A stretch of DNA of 64,000 nt from positions 147,718,929 to 147,782,928 of the forward strand of contig OY744520.1 of the NCBI GenBank assembly GCA_963556195.1, written 5' to 3'. The position numbers were made by a program, and so were the translations under genes. Below are positions 1-9,699 of the stretch, in pieces. Each line of letters starts with the position of its first letter. Within the stretch, counting starts at the first letter, position 1. The stretch comes from Sepiola atlantica (Eukaryota; Mollusca; Cephalopoda; Sepiida; Sepiolidae). The notes under the pieces are model-generated. The model saw only the letters and a list, made by a program, of their open reading frames with translations. It made no database searches and was not told where the DNA came from.

Positions 1-656
1 TTTCGTTCAGAAAAATACACACATGGGGCATTAAGCACATCCTTCTTTAAAAGATCGACATATTTTGTTAACAAATAAATTAAACACAATTATGTGCATT
101 ATGCTTTGATGAGTGCCAGTACAAAGCAATTAACATGCTAAAAGCATACAAAAAACATGGCAAGTTTAATTTGCAGCAGTTTTTAAAATGGCTGTGGAAA
201 TTATGAACAATTTGATAGGAGTGGATGCATGCCACCATGACATACTTTCTAGCTCTGAAAAATGAAAATCTGAATTAAATCAAGTGTAAAACTGTTTTGG
301 TACTTACCTCTGATATATTTCAATTCTTCAGCAGCAAAGGTACAGTTTGGCGTCTCAGTGGTTTCGCAGAGAAACACAGTTTTGTGCAGTTGCCCTTCTG
401 GAGTAAAAAGTTGTGAACTGTGTTTCAAAATGGCTGCAGACGTAGAGTGAAAACAGCTTCTGAACTTGCCACAAAAAGACTACTTTTGCTTGGCTCATAA
501 AATACTACTCTTAAGAAACAGAGCCTGTGATTGGTTAGCGATCTGACAAGACTATTGCTTATTTCCCTATAAGTGCCATAGAAATGCTATAGAGAGGTTT
601 GTGAACCTTACCTAGTTGCTGGTGTCTAATGCCCCATGGTGCTTAATACCCCGGTT

Positions 657-657
<1 letters not shown>
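1..657. other. Unrecognised repeat-like block ending at a TA array
   Basis: No coding content is evident. Near the left edge (25-38) lies GGGGCATTAAGCAC, and the right edge (639-652) carries its inverted counterpart with one change. The right edge also holds a second inverted half-copy (628-638), and the block ends GGTTTACCC immediately before a TA array. This arrangement suggests the inverted ends of a DNA transposon or MITE, possibly cut by the window start. The family is not identified. Confidence 0.3.
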
Positions 658-660
<3 letters not shown>

Positions 661-699
<39 letters not shown>

Positions 700-742
700 A
701 ATATGTTACATTTCTATATACATGCAACTCTTAATAATTCAT

Positions 743-783
<41 letters not shown>

Positions 784-831
784 AATATGTTACATTTCTA
801 TATACATGCAACTCTTAATAATTCATACAGT

Positions 832-906
<75 letters not shown>

Positions 907-908
907 AT
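661..908. repeat. TA microsatellite with a duplicated 56-bp unique segment, then GT repeats
   Basis: Three TA arrays are separated by two nearly identical segments (about 698-750 and 780-834) that begin TTGAATATGTTACATTTC. The array plus segment has been tandemly duplicated, with about one base change between copies. The last array runs into GT repeats near 896-908. Confidence 0.9.
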
Positions 909-909
909 G

Positions 910-1625
910 TGTGGGTGGGTAATATATATGTTGGATATATATGCGTAGATCTATATCATTAATCCATCAGTAACGAAATGAAACACAGCACACAAACACT
1001 AATTAAATAACACGCCTATATATTACTATTAATACATAAACACCCACATATCTAATTTTACCGCGGTTGTAGATTTTTCTATCATTTATAAATGTTCACA
1101 GACTAAGAATAGTATTATTTTAGGCAAAAATACATGTCAATTAAAAAATCATTTTACTTAGCACATTTAAGACTGGCTATTTACAAAGATAACATCTCGG
1201 TGCGGTTCAGCAGTACAATTGCACGCGGGTCGACATAGGGTGTTAAGACAAAGAAGCTTTGTGCAAGAACATTTGAAAAAAAACGCTGTAGAAACTTAAA
1301 AATGTCCAGATTTTCATACAAAATTCCTATACAATAGAGTTTTAGTAAAATATAACATTTTAATAAAAAAAGTAAACCGTCGTCCGGAATTTGAAAATCA
1401 AAGTTATACTTACATTCATAATTTACATTATTTTTATTTTCTATCAGTTTTAGTTTTTATTATAGATATAAAAAAAATTATTTTTGTACAAACTAAACAT
1501 TTAACAGATAAATGGGAACTTCAATAGAATATTCTAATATGTATGTATGTAATATAGAAATCAAATATTCGTCCCAGAAAAGAGCTCCTTCAGTTATGAG
1601 TACTTAAACTCCAGTAAAATAGAAA
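910..1625. other. AT-rich sequence, nothing recognised
   Basis: No convincing reading frame, RNA gene or repeat structure was seen between the microsatellite and the mariner element. Confidence 0.6.
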
Positions 1626-1639
1626 TATATATATATATA

Positions 1640-1786
1640 CAGGGTGTCTCAAAAAATGTACTCACTCTTAGAATGACGAGAAAACCTTTATTTATGAACA
1701 TAGAGAGAAATGAAATAGCTTCAAATACATGAAACAAATGTAATTGAAAAATCATGTTCGCAAATGTTCAAATTGATGTCCATTAT
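1640..1786 (+). repeat. Left terminal inverted repeat of the mariner element
   Basis: It matches the reverse complement of 2874-3020 over about 147 bp with scattered substitutions, for example GGGTGTCTC against GTGTGTCTC near the tip. This is much longer than the roughly 28-bp ends of classical mariners. Confidence 0.9.
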
Positions 1787-1838
1787 AAATTTACTCACTC
1801 TTTTTTTTTTGTTTCAGATATTCTGAATTAATGAAGCC

Positions 1839-2908
1839 ATGGCAAGAAATCAACTTAGTTTCGAAGAGAGAAAGTTTGTCCTGAAATGCTATTGGAAGAC
1901 CGAAAACGCCACTGAAGTGCAACGCCGGTTCACAAGGAAATTCGTAAAACCGCCACCGACGCGCCGGACCATTGCGCGCATCAGAGAAAAATTTGAAGCA
2001 GATGGAACCGTACAGAATACCAACAAACAACGTTCAGAACGACCACGGACATCTACGTCTCCTGAAAAAGAACTGCAGGTGCAGGAAACACTCCTTCGAT
2101 CACCACAGAAATCACTTCGCCAAACTGCTCGGGAAACCCACATCTCAAAAGATAGCGTCAACCGCATAATGAAGCGTCTGCATTGGAAATGCTACATTCC
2201 AATGCTGTGTCATGCTCTCAACGAAGACGATCCTGACCGGAGAGTCGAATTTTGTGAATGGTACCTGGCAAAATGTGCAGAAGATGTCGAGTTTGCACAC
2301 AAAATTGTGTGGAGCGATGAAGCAATTTTCAAATTAAATGGTACCATTAACCGTCATAATTGCACGTACTGGTGTCCTGCAAATCCTCACGTAACAATTG
2401 AACACCATGTAAACTTACCAGGAGTAACAGTGTGGTGTGGGATATCCGCATTGGGCATCATAGGACCTTTCTTTTTCAACGAAACTGTCAATGGTGAGAG
2501 CTACCTCAACTTGCTTCAGGAATTTGTTGGTCCACAAATTACAGAGAGGTTTGGTGATGACGGCGATATTTACTTTCAGCAAGATGGAACTCCTCCCCAC
2601 TACCATCGCGATGTACGAGCTTATCTCGATGCAGTGTTTCCTGACACATGGATTGGACGAAGGGGCCCCAATGAATACCCTGCGCGTTCCTCAGCCATAA
2701 CACCCATGGACTTTTTTTGTGGGGATACTTAAAAGACAAAGTTTATGGCAACAAACCAAGGACAATTGATGCATTGAAATTGGAAATTGAAAGACAGTGT
2801 CGTGATATTCCTAATGACATGTTTCGCGACGTTTGCGAATCCCTTGGTGCGCGTTATCAGCTTTGTTTGAACAATAATGGTCATCAGTTTGAACATTTGC
2901 GAACATGA
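1839..2908 (+). pseudogene. DD41D mariner transposase with one frameshift
   Basis: The transposase would bind the inverted repeats and catalyse cut-and-paste transposition in the nucleus. The first frame is open for 297 residues from an ATG at 1839. Residues 1-110 are a paired-type helix-turn-helix region ([12 protein letters not shown], later [13 protein letters not shown]). The catalytic aspartates are D160 (IVWSDEA), D249 ([10 protein letters not shown]) and D291 (TPMDFF), with 41 residues between the last two, the rosa-type spacing. After D291 one T is missing from a T-run near 2715, giving FFCGDT and a stop. The next frame continues [19 protein letters not shown] to a stop at 2906-2908, giving about 360 residues in all. 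The RSPDLTP consensus before the last D is changed to RSSAITP. Apart from the single indel I see no stops, so it is recently dead or affected by a sequencing error. Confidence 0.9.
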
Positions 2909-3020
2909 TTCTTCAATTACATCTGTCTCATGTATTCGATGCTATTTCATTTCACTCTATGTTCATAAATAAAAGTTTTCTCGTCATTCTACGAGTGAGT
3001 ACATTTTTTGAGACACACTG
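2874..3020 (-). repeat. Right terminal inverted repeat of the mariner element
   Basis: It mirrors 1640-1786. It includes the codons for the last residues of the transposase (HQFEHLRT and stop), so the coding end and the inverted repeat overlap. Confidence 0.88.
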
Positions 3021-3084
3021 TATATATATATTTCTCCTCTTGTAAGACTTTCAACAATAAACTAATACAAATGTCATTTAAAAG

Positions 3085-3086
<2 letters not shown>

Positions 3087-3122
<36 letters not shown>

Positions 3123-3195
3123 GCAAGCACTTCGATTATCCGCCGATACTAGCATATGTCATTATGCACACACACGCATACACACACACCCACAG

Positions 3196-3247
<52 letters not shown>

Positions 3248-3293
3248 CTGCAGCTGTGACCACATTCTGTCAATCGTAATTGGAATAGTAGAG

Positions 3294-3366
<73 letters not shown>
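3087..3366. repeat. TA arrays with an intervening CA tract
   Basis: TA repeats lie at about 3087-3118, 3207-3244 and 3297-3366, with an imperfect CA tract at 3167-3206. Reading frames here encode only alternating Tyr-Ile and are artefacts. Confidence 0.95.
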
Positions 3367-3369
<3 letters not shown>

Positions 3370-4400
3370 GTTAGGCCAGCGGCATGTTCAGTATCGGAAA
3401 CCGAACATCACGAAACAGTCAATTGCCAAAAACCAGAGTTTGTAAAAAAAATTAAAATGTGAACGAAGCTGAACTGTTGAAGAGTAAAAGAGATCACCGA
3501 TTTTCGAATAAAGGAAATGGTTTCAGATTCTTAAGTGGGTTTCCAATCGAAATGATGGCGAGATTTTGATTGTCACGAACTGAAGGAATCGGTAACTGAA
3601 ATGTAATTAAAAAACGGTCTCCGAATGCCACAAGTGAGGGGCACTGATGACGAAGGAATTCGATTTAGCAACTCAGTTTGGCTTTACTAGCAGAAAAATA
3701 GAAAGTGCGCTTCTTCCGGTTTTTAATAGCTTCCAGAAGAATTCATAGTTTTTTTAGCGTAGCCTTTTGGTTCAAATGGCAGGTAGACATTTAAATACTC
3801 TACGCTTCGATGCCTTATTTTTATTACGTCGATGGACATGATTTTTTATATTCTCTATCATTCTTCTAATCTCATTACCTAGCACATTTAGAATCTCTAT
3901 AGTACTACGAACACAATGGGTAAAACTGTCGACTTCAAGTTCAAGAGATTTAAAAGTTTTTTAAAGTAGACCATGCACTCTTTTCTCTTTTCCCTGCTAT
4001 CGATGCATTCTTGCATTTCGGTGAGGTGTTTATCTATCGGTCTGTCGCGTTTTACTTTTCATAAATCAATCCAAAGAACATAGTGTAAATAGTGATATAT
4101 CGTGTCGAATATTCTGGGATTGCTTGCATTATGACAACGCCTAAAAAGACCGTCTTTCTCTAAATGCTCACAGCGACATTAAAACTATTAGAGAGTGGCG
4201 GAAGCAACATAGTGATAGGGTGTGAGAAATATACAGGTGTGACTCAGTGTGACTTCTTCAGTTAATTACAAATTCAAATAATTAGAACATTTAAAAAAGA
4301 GTTTATTTCAAGCGTTACTAAATTGTTGTACTAAGATATACTTCAGCGTGTATATTATATTTCAGCATGGATGTTTGTATGTAGGAAAAACTATATATGT
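3367..4400. other. Unannotated sequence
   Basis: Mixed-composition sequence without a reading frame, repeat pair or RNA-like structure that I can support. Confidence 0.55.
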
Positions 4401-4404
4401 AGGA

Positions 4405-4405
<1 letters not shown>

Positions 4406-4448
<43 letters not shown>
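4406..4448. repeat. TA microsatellite
   Basis: Pure TA repeats with a single interruption (ACATATAT) near 4431. Confidence 0.95.
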
Positions 4449-4553
4449 GCATAGTGCACCATATATTTTCGTATGTATGAAAACTTAGGGAAACAAATTT
4501 TGATTAACTCAGTTTTTGCATAATAGATTGATGTAAGGTCGTTGAACTATAAA

Positions 4554-4639
4554 AATAATAATAATAATACTATTGTAACTACTACTACTGCTACTACTTA
4601 CAATAATAATAATAATAATAATAATAATGATAATATTCA

Positions 4640-4725
<86 letters not shown>

Positions 4726-4730
4726 GTACC
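4554..4730. repeat. TAA and ACT trinucleotide array
   Basis: Blocks of ATA/TAA alternate with blocks of ACT. It directly abuts the truncated 5' end of the LINE fragment at 4731, and a second TAA block follows that fragment. Confidence 0.95.
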
Positions 4731-5074
4731 AGCCAAGACTGACACCACGCAAAATATCTGCATAGGGTAAAGGAGGATGAGAAGACCGAGAAGGAACAGC
4801 ACAAACCAGACCTCCACTAAAACGACAGACACTGCTGGGACCTTGGGGAGGCTTATTGCCACTCAAATCACAGAGAAGACCAATGGTCCTTAACAGCGAG
4901 AAATCAATGGTAAACGGCTGTTGCGATACTGCTAATTTAGTTAAGGTGGCTATCAAAAAGATGTGGAGAATACTGGAAATTTCGGGAGATTTGTTATCAC
5001 TCAGACTCCAGAGCATACCACCGGTTGTCGGTGAGCAATACCTGATAACCTGTGTGAGAACTCCTAGTGAGTGC

Positions 5075-5077
<3 letters not shown>
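4731..5077 (+). pseudogene. 3' end of an R2/R4-type LINE (5'-truncated copy)
   Basis: This matches, in reverse orientation, the 3' part of the longer LINE at 53605-56052 and the fragment at 49640-49803. The last readable peptide includes NSEKSMVNGCCDTAN, WRILEISGDLLSLRLQ and ends CVRTPSEC. The minus-strand copy reads TSEKSIVNGCCDTAK, LLSLRLQ and CVTTPSEY at the same places. It is the extreme C-terminus and 3' UTR of a non-LTR retrotransposon, cut off on the 5' side as is usual for LINEs. TAA repeats bracket it on both sides, as known for R4-clade Dong elements. It is not functional. Confidence 0.75.

Positions 5078-5127
<50 letters not shown>
5078..5127. repeat. TAA repeat tail following the LINE fragment
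   Basis: Some 16 TAA units directly follow the LINE 3' end, then TAG units. This could be the element's tail or the right half of a TAA target array. Confidence 0.9.
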
Positions 5128-5600
5128 GTAGTAGTACAACTCATATATAAGAATCGACTTGTTTTGTTAATGTTAACCCTGATGGCATAAGCCGACACAA
5201 ATTCAAATTAAATGCACAGTAACAAAAGTGAAACGCACCTACATAGCCAGAGCGACACATTAGAATCACAACCGGAGAGTACAAAACGTCTCAGATCCAC
5301 ATTCAACCCAAACTCTCTGGGACCAGAAACCAAAACACGATTTAGCAAAATTGCACATAACTTTGTATAGGACTATGTTACATTGTAATCAACTAATAAG
5401 AGGTCTGACATCCCTGAACTTCTTAAATGTTTGTTTTATTATTACGAATCTATTGTGGGACAAGTGTCCCTCATAGAAGATATATAAAGTTCGGCACAAC
5501 AGAAATGTTAAACTCATCACTACACAGTGCATACCCATATCGAGCGAAGGAAGTGATAACTACGTCTGTAAACTCCGCTATATTTCGTTTTGCATGTAAA
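5128..5600. other. Unannotated sequence
   Basis: No supported feature. The short plus-strand frame at 5427-5660 runs into a CT microsatellite and shows no recognisable motif. Confidence 0.5.
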
Positions 5601-5604
5601 GAAA

Positions 5605-5605
<1 letters not shown>

Positions 5606-5637
<32 letters not shown>

Positions 5638-5654
5638 TTGTGTGTGTGGGGGGG
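5606..5654. repeat. CT then GT/G tract
   Basis: A CT-repeat of about 30 bp is followed by GTGTGTG and a G-run. Confidence 0.9.
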
Positions 5655-5689
5655 CGATAGTCGACCGGTGTTTACCGGTGCGTTTTTAT

Positions 5690-5780
5690 TATTTTGTTGC
5701 TAGCCTGAGCGGTTTGTTCATTTTAAGAATATGCAGAGGACCGAATTTTTAATTCACCCTTAATTAGACGCGTCATTAAT
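5690..5780. repeat. Dispersed repeat segment, related to 42840-42910
   Basis: Both segments share TTAAGAATATGCAGA followed by a spacer, then CCCTTAAT and a GTCATTA-like end. The second copy is next to a tRNA-like SINE head, so this may be SINE body sequence. Confidence 0.5.
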
Positions 5781-5783
5781 TTT

Positions 5784-5785
<2 letters not shown>

Positions 5786-5828
<43 letters not shown>
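5786..5828. repeat. TA microsatellite
   Basis: Pure TA array directly before the SINE at 5830. Confidence 0.95.
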
Positions 5829-5829
<1 letters not shown>

Positions 5830-5831
<2 letters not shown>

Positions 5832-5992
5832 CAGAGTACTCGCTTGACATGCAAGTTACTCGGGTTTTGAATCCTGCGTTCGTATATTTTCTACTTATGA
5901 GCCCAAAGCGGAGCGAAACTCGAATCTAGAACTTCTGGTCTGTGACTTTCATGGTCTGTGAGGCGGCTGCGTAGTCTGATTGTGAAAATCAT

Positions 5993-5995
<3 letters not shown>
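5830..5995 (+). mobile_element. tRNA-derived SINE-like element (family A)
   Basis: The head resembles a tRNA gene: an A-box-like GGCAGAGTACTCGCTTG and a B-box-like GGGTTTTGAATCC about 30 bases later. The body (TCTAGAACTTCTGGTCTGTG, then GAAAATCATTATA) matches the reverse complement of 16046-16135, so there are at least two copies. Such elements are transcribed by RNA polymerase III and moved by a partner LINE. Octopus and squid tRNA-derived SINEs are known, but I cannot assign this copy to a named one. Confidence 0.6.

Positions 5996-6082
<87 letters not shown>
5995..6082. repeat. TA array followed by GA array
   Basis: About 58 bp of TA followed by about 30 bp of GA. Confidence 0.95.
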
Positions 6083-6087
<5 letters not shown>

Positions 6088-6099
6088 AGAAAAAAGAGT

Positions 6100-6315
6100 G
6101 ATAAATATGCGACGATTGTCCAAAATATATTTCAAATTTCAATTGTTCAATGCAAGGTGTATTCAGTAATAAACTAGTGTTTATTATTCTTTCATTAAGC
6201 CAAGTCTTTTCAAAGATCGAAATCTTATCATCAGAGGAGAAATACAGATGGATAAGTTGGCTTTCGAAAAAACCAAAGTTCAAATATTTGAAAAATATGA
6301 AAATTATTATTAAAA
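6100..6315. repeat. MITE-related repeat, homologous to the core of 12775-13047
   Basis: Shares TTTCAATTGTTCA and a stretch reading CTTTTCAAA, then TCTTATCATCAGAGGAGA, then GATAAGTTGG with the inverted-repeat element at 12775-13047. Terminal inverted repeats are not clear in this copy. Confidence 0.45.
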
Positions 6316-7376
6316 GAATTTTTGTTAAAAAAACGTAGTGAATGAAAAGAAAAGTTCCGTGAAAAATATATGCAAATTGTCCGGGTGGTAAATTTCCGTT
6401 TAAAAAAAGTCCGATGAATTGTAGAATGAGAAGAAAAACTATTTGCGTGGGAGCAGTTAGGAGAAAGTGCTCAAAATATAGGTAAGTCCAGACGCACTTA
6501 AAGGGGGTTGAGAAGAGAGAAACTGGCCATTTTTTAAAATGTACTTCCAGGATCAAATAAGGCAGATGATATCTCATTCAAAGTTTAAATCCAAATGTGA
6601 CAAAAACGCAAAATGGTTAAAGATTTGGGGTTGGGGGGGGGGGTTATGAGGTGCGGGATTGTTTAAAAGCCGCTTTGTGAATTGGGGGAATAAAAAAGAA
6701 GGGAAAAGGAAAATGAGGATGGGTTGGTATTGGGATGCAGTTAAAGTGACAGGTAGGTTAAGGGTGTGGGTGGGCGGTAGGATGTAGGTTTTAGAGGGTA
6801 GGATTAATCTGAAGTGGGATGTGGGTATAGAGATTGTTGATTCTAAAAATAGAAATCAAATGCTAAGGCAGCTAAGAGCACATTAAATTGTAGTTACCAG
6901 ATTTGGTTTCTGGGGGTTTAAAAAGGGTTAAAGTAGAATTAGTTAAAATCATGGTAAAATAAATAGAGGAATGTGAGAGAGTGAATGATTAAAATTAAAA
7001 ATTAAAAATTAAAATTTAAAAAGAGCTAGGGAATAGTTAATTTAAAAAAAATTTTATTTTAAAACCAAATTAAGGGTTTGATGAATAATTAGGAGGGACA
7101 TTAAATGACCAAGGAGACAAGAGGGGGGAATAAATTAATGGGAAAAGAGTTAGTGAAATTAAAGATCAAGTCTGTTCTACTCGGTTAAATTGAAATTTAG
7201 GAGAGGGGAACAGTGTAATGCATAAGGATAGATTGTTTGCAACAATTTGTTTCGTTTACAAGTAATAGGGGGTGGAATTGGGTTGGTTCAATCAAAACTT
7301 GAGTGCAGTGTCATTGTTATAATCTATGGTTTAAATGGTGAGTGAGTTGTAACAGGGTAATAATTAACAATTACAG

Positions 7377-7472
7377 TTGGAAACCCCTTGCAAGCTTCCC
7401 TTATATGTATATCTAATTTAATGTTTATTAAATTAGATATACATATAAGGGAAGCTTGCAAGGGGTTTCCAA
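7377..7472. repeat. Perfect 44-bp inverted repeat with an 8-nt loop
   Basis: Arms 7377-7420 and 7429-7472 are exact reverse complements of each other. The arm begins TTGGAAACCCCTTGCAAGC and the loop is ATGTTTAT. It would fold as one long hairpin on either strand. Its perfection contrasts with the decayed sequence around it. Confidence 0.95.
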
Positions 7473-8344
7473 GTAGTATGAAAATATGATTTGAGGGGAT
7501 GGGGTGAGACTGGTCAAAGATAAGATAAGGTGAGCAGAAGGAGAATATACCGATAGAAAATGGCTCCCGAGTAGTTAGAGGGATTAGGATTATTCAAAAT
7601 AGGCCAAAATAAGTAGTTATACAACTAGCTTGAATCAATCAATTTGTTAAAAAAAATTTCTCAAAGGGGGTTATGGAGGCTATTAAGGAGATATGAACAG
7701 AAATGCTAGTAACAGTTGAATTAATATAAGTGTCATGGGCCAGGGTTGGATTGAAAAATTAAGCAGACTTGCGTTTTGATGCTAGTGTGTTAGAGATCTA
7801 ATAAGAATTACAGGGGGATATAAATGGACCCAATTGGAGGGGAATTCAAAGATCGTAGTTAAAAGCAGACAAAAAGAAGTTACAGGGGTAGATGTTGCAA
7901 TTAGGAGGAGTCCAATATAAGGACGATATAGTGGAAGTGTGGGAGATAATAAGGGGGTGGGAATAAGAGGCCATGAAGGAGTTTGTGGGTAGGTTTTCTG
8001 ACAGGAGAAAAAAATTGATAAATATAAGAGGTTAGGAGTAGAGCTGAAGTAAAAGGATAATAGGAGCTATATTGCAGATGAGGTATAAATGTCTAGATAT
8101 TAGATATGTTAATGATCGGTGGGAAGTAGGAGGAATAATGTTAGTTCAATCTACTAAAGGTGTTACGGGTAGATAAAGTTGTTAGGTGCAATGGGGAGGA
8201 AACATTTATTGGGAGGGTTAATTAGTGAGATTAGGGGCGTTAAGAATAGAAGTTTCAGTGTTACCCTGGGATATAGTTTAGAGATTTGTCAGATGCTAAA
8301 AAACGGGGGGAGTTATTGGCTGGGAGGAGGAGTGTCAGAGGGAG

Positions 8345-9470
8345 TGATGAAATTAATGTATTTAAATTTTCGTTTGTGTCTGCAATTTGAAATAAGTTCA
8401 TTTTTGGAGTTAATGATATTTAAGTTCTTGGGTGCAGTAGCTATCATATAAGTTTCCAAGGTACAAAGTTGGCAGAAGGTAGAACCAGGAGTATATGAGT
8501 TTGACTTTTTTAATATAGACCAACTTAGGGAGTAGGGAATCTTTTTGATGTTAAAGCTTTTTATTAGATTGGAAAGAGAAGTGCTAGTGGTACTATTATT
8601 ATTGTGTTTAAAAGAGTAGATATGGTTAGAGATTCGAGTCTTTATGGGGAAAGCACTGGCACCAATATAGGTATGAATTTTGTGGGGGTTGTTGTTATAT
8701 TATTTGTGTTGTTTATATTATTGGGGATGCTTACGGTTTGTATGCTCGGATTCAGGTCGAAGTTAAAGTTAGGGTTATTAGTTGGGGAAAATGGGGTGTC
8801 TTGGGGGATGAAATCGGATCCATTATTAGTTAGTGGTATTTGTTGGTCAGTGTGGAGGGTGTTATTTAGTGGGGGGGTTGCTGATGGGGATGGTTGAGGG
8901 GAAAAAGGGGAGATTGTATGTTGGCATTATTTTGCATACTGGTATTAATTTGTGTAATGGTGTATTGTTTAACAGTACAGGAATATATAACGTTACTTTG
9001 TATGCAATCACCGTTTAATGGGCATTCTCTAGATTTTTGGCAGTTACAGTTATTAGTGGAGTGTATGGTAGGTGCTGTTTGTTGGGCAGATTTTATTTTT
9101 TTGTTGTCAGATGTGATGATGGTTTGTGCTATATTGGGCATTGTGGAGTAAGAAATTTTAATAGAGTTCTTATTTAAAATAGTGCTGTATTTATTTGGGT
9201 GCTTGAACGAGTTATCTAAAATTTTGAAAAATTCCTTAGTTATATTAGTTTTTACATTGCAATTATAGGGTGGGTTAAACCAAATATTACCCTTTCTTCT
9301 AGTTTTTTAATTTTTATTTTCACTGTTTTCTTGAGGGTAAGCTGTTTTAACTATATTAATAGTTTTAGTGTGTCTATTAACATATTTCTTAGGTTTCTTG
9401 GGTATCGTGGTGCTAGTTCGTTGTCTCTCTTGTGTAGCCATTTTGTAGGTAATAACATTTAAAGGTGTAT
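8345..9470 (-). pseudogene. PLE C-terminal region with Cys motif and GIY-YIG endonuclease, frameshifted
   Basis: In PLEs this region follows the reverse transcriptase and carries a GIY-YIG endonuclease that nicks the target. Reading leftwards: YTDKIKYENN (9500s), KGNIWFNPPYN near 9300, KNSIKISYSTMPN near 9140, and the cysteine motif NCNCQKSRECPLNGDC near 9000-9040. The endonuclease follows as TYIGASAFPIKTRISNHIYSF near 8690-8620, then STFCQLCTLETYM near 8470 and SNCRHKRKFKYINF near 8390-8350. Between the Cys motif and YIG, where relatives have a short link, there is a roughly 300-base Asn/Thr/Pro-rich stretch. A stop ends the first frame at 8866, the linker reads in a second frame, and another shift near 8687 restores the endonuclease. 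A stop also follows SENKN upstream of KGNIWF. It is not functional. Confidence 0.75.
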
Positions 9471-9607
9471 TCCCCTGGAGAGGGGGATTATTTTCATATT
9501 TAATTTTATCAGTGTATGCCGATCTACTATTGCTCTATCTCGTATATTGTGCTAATCCTCTTCACAATAGGTTCCATCTAATAAAAGTTTTCACTTTGGT
9601 TTATTTT

Positions 9608-9610
<3 letters not shown>

Positions 9611-9681
<71 letters not shown>
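9611..9681. repeat. TA microsatellite
   Basis: About 70 bp of uninterrupted TA, directly beyond the upstream side of the PLE block. Confidence 0.95.
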
Positions 9682-9686
<5 letters not shown>

Positions 9687-9699
9687 TAAATGCCACAGT

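Larger units (their letters stand above)
1640..3020 (+). mobile_element. Tc1/mariner DNA transposon, DD41D (rosa-like), nearly complete
   Basis: A 1381-bp element starts CAGGGTGTCTCAAAAAATG and ends with the inverted counterpart, with a TA dinucleotide directly outside each end (1638-1639 and 3021-3022). Cut-and-paste elements of this superfamily duplicate a TA target. The inverted repeats are long, about 147 bp (1640-1786 and 2874-3020). The right one overlaps the last codons of the transposase. The interior holds one transposase gene in the plus orientation, broken by one base. The element sits in a TA microsatellite, and a 145-bp derivative of it lies at 51014-51158. Confidence 0.92.
6590..9600 (-). 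mobile_element. Decayed Penelope-like retroelement (PLE) and its long C/A-rich tail
   Basis: The plus strand is strikingly G-rich and poor in C over the whole block, as if one strand of a single element had a strong composition bias. On the minus strand the 9600-8350 part encodes the C-terminal region of a PLE. The rest, to about 6590, has the same bias but no recognisable protein and may be an unusually long 3' region or a second decayed copy. A perfect 96-nt palindrome lies inside at 7377-7472. Left and right termini are not defined. Confidence 0.65.

Noticed and set aside
616..948. Open frames encoding long Tyr-Ile repeats (also at 3008, 5891, 12215, 21743, 24742, 30624, 38437, 44649, 49745, 50101, 52446 and elsewhere)
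   Set aside because: They are translations of TA microsatellites, which contain no stop in two frames; no real protein signal outside the repeat.
4509..4862. Frames with poly-Ile/poly-Ser and poly-Asn/poly-Thr on opposite strands
   Set aside because: They arise from TAA and ACT trinucleotide arrays joined to LINE sequence.
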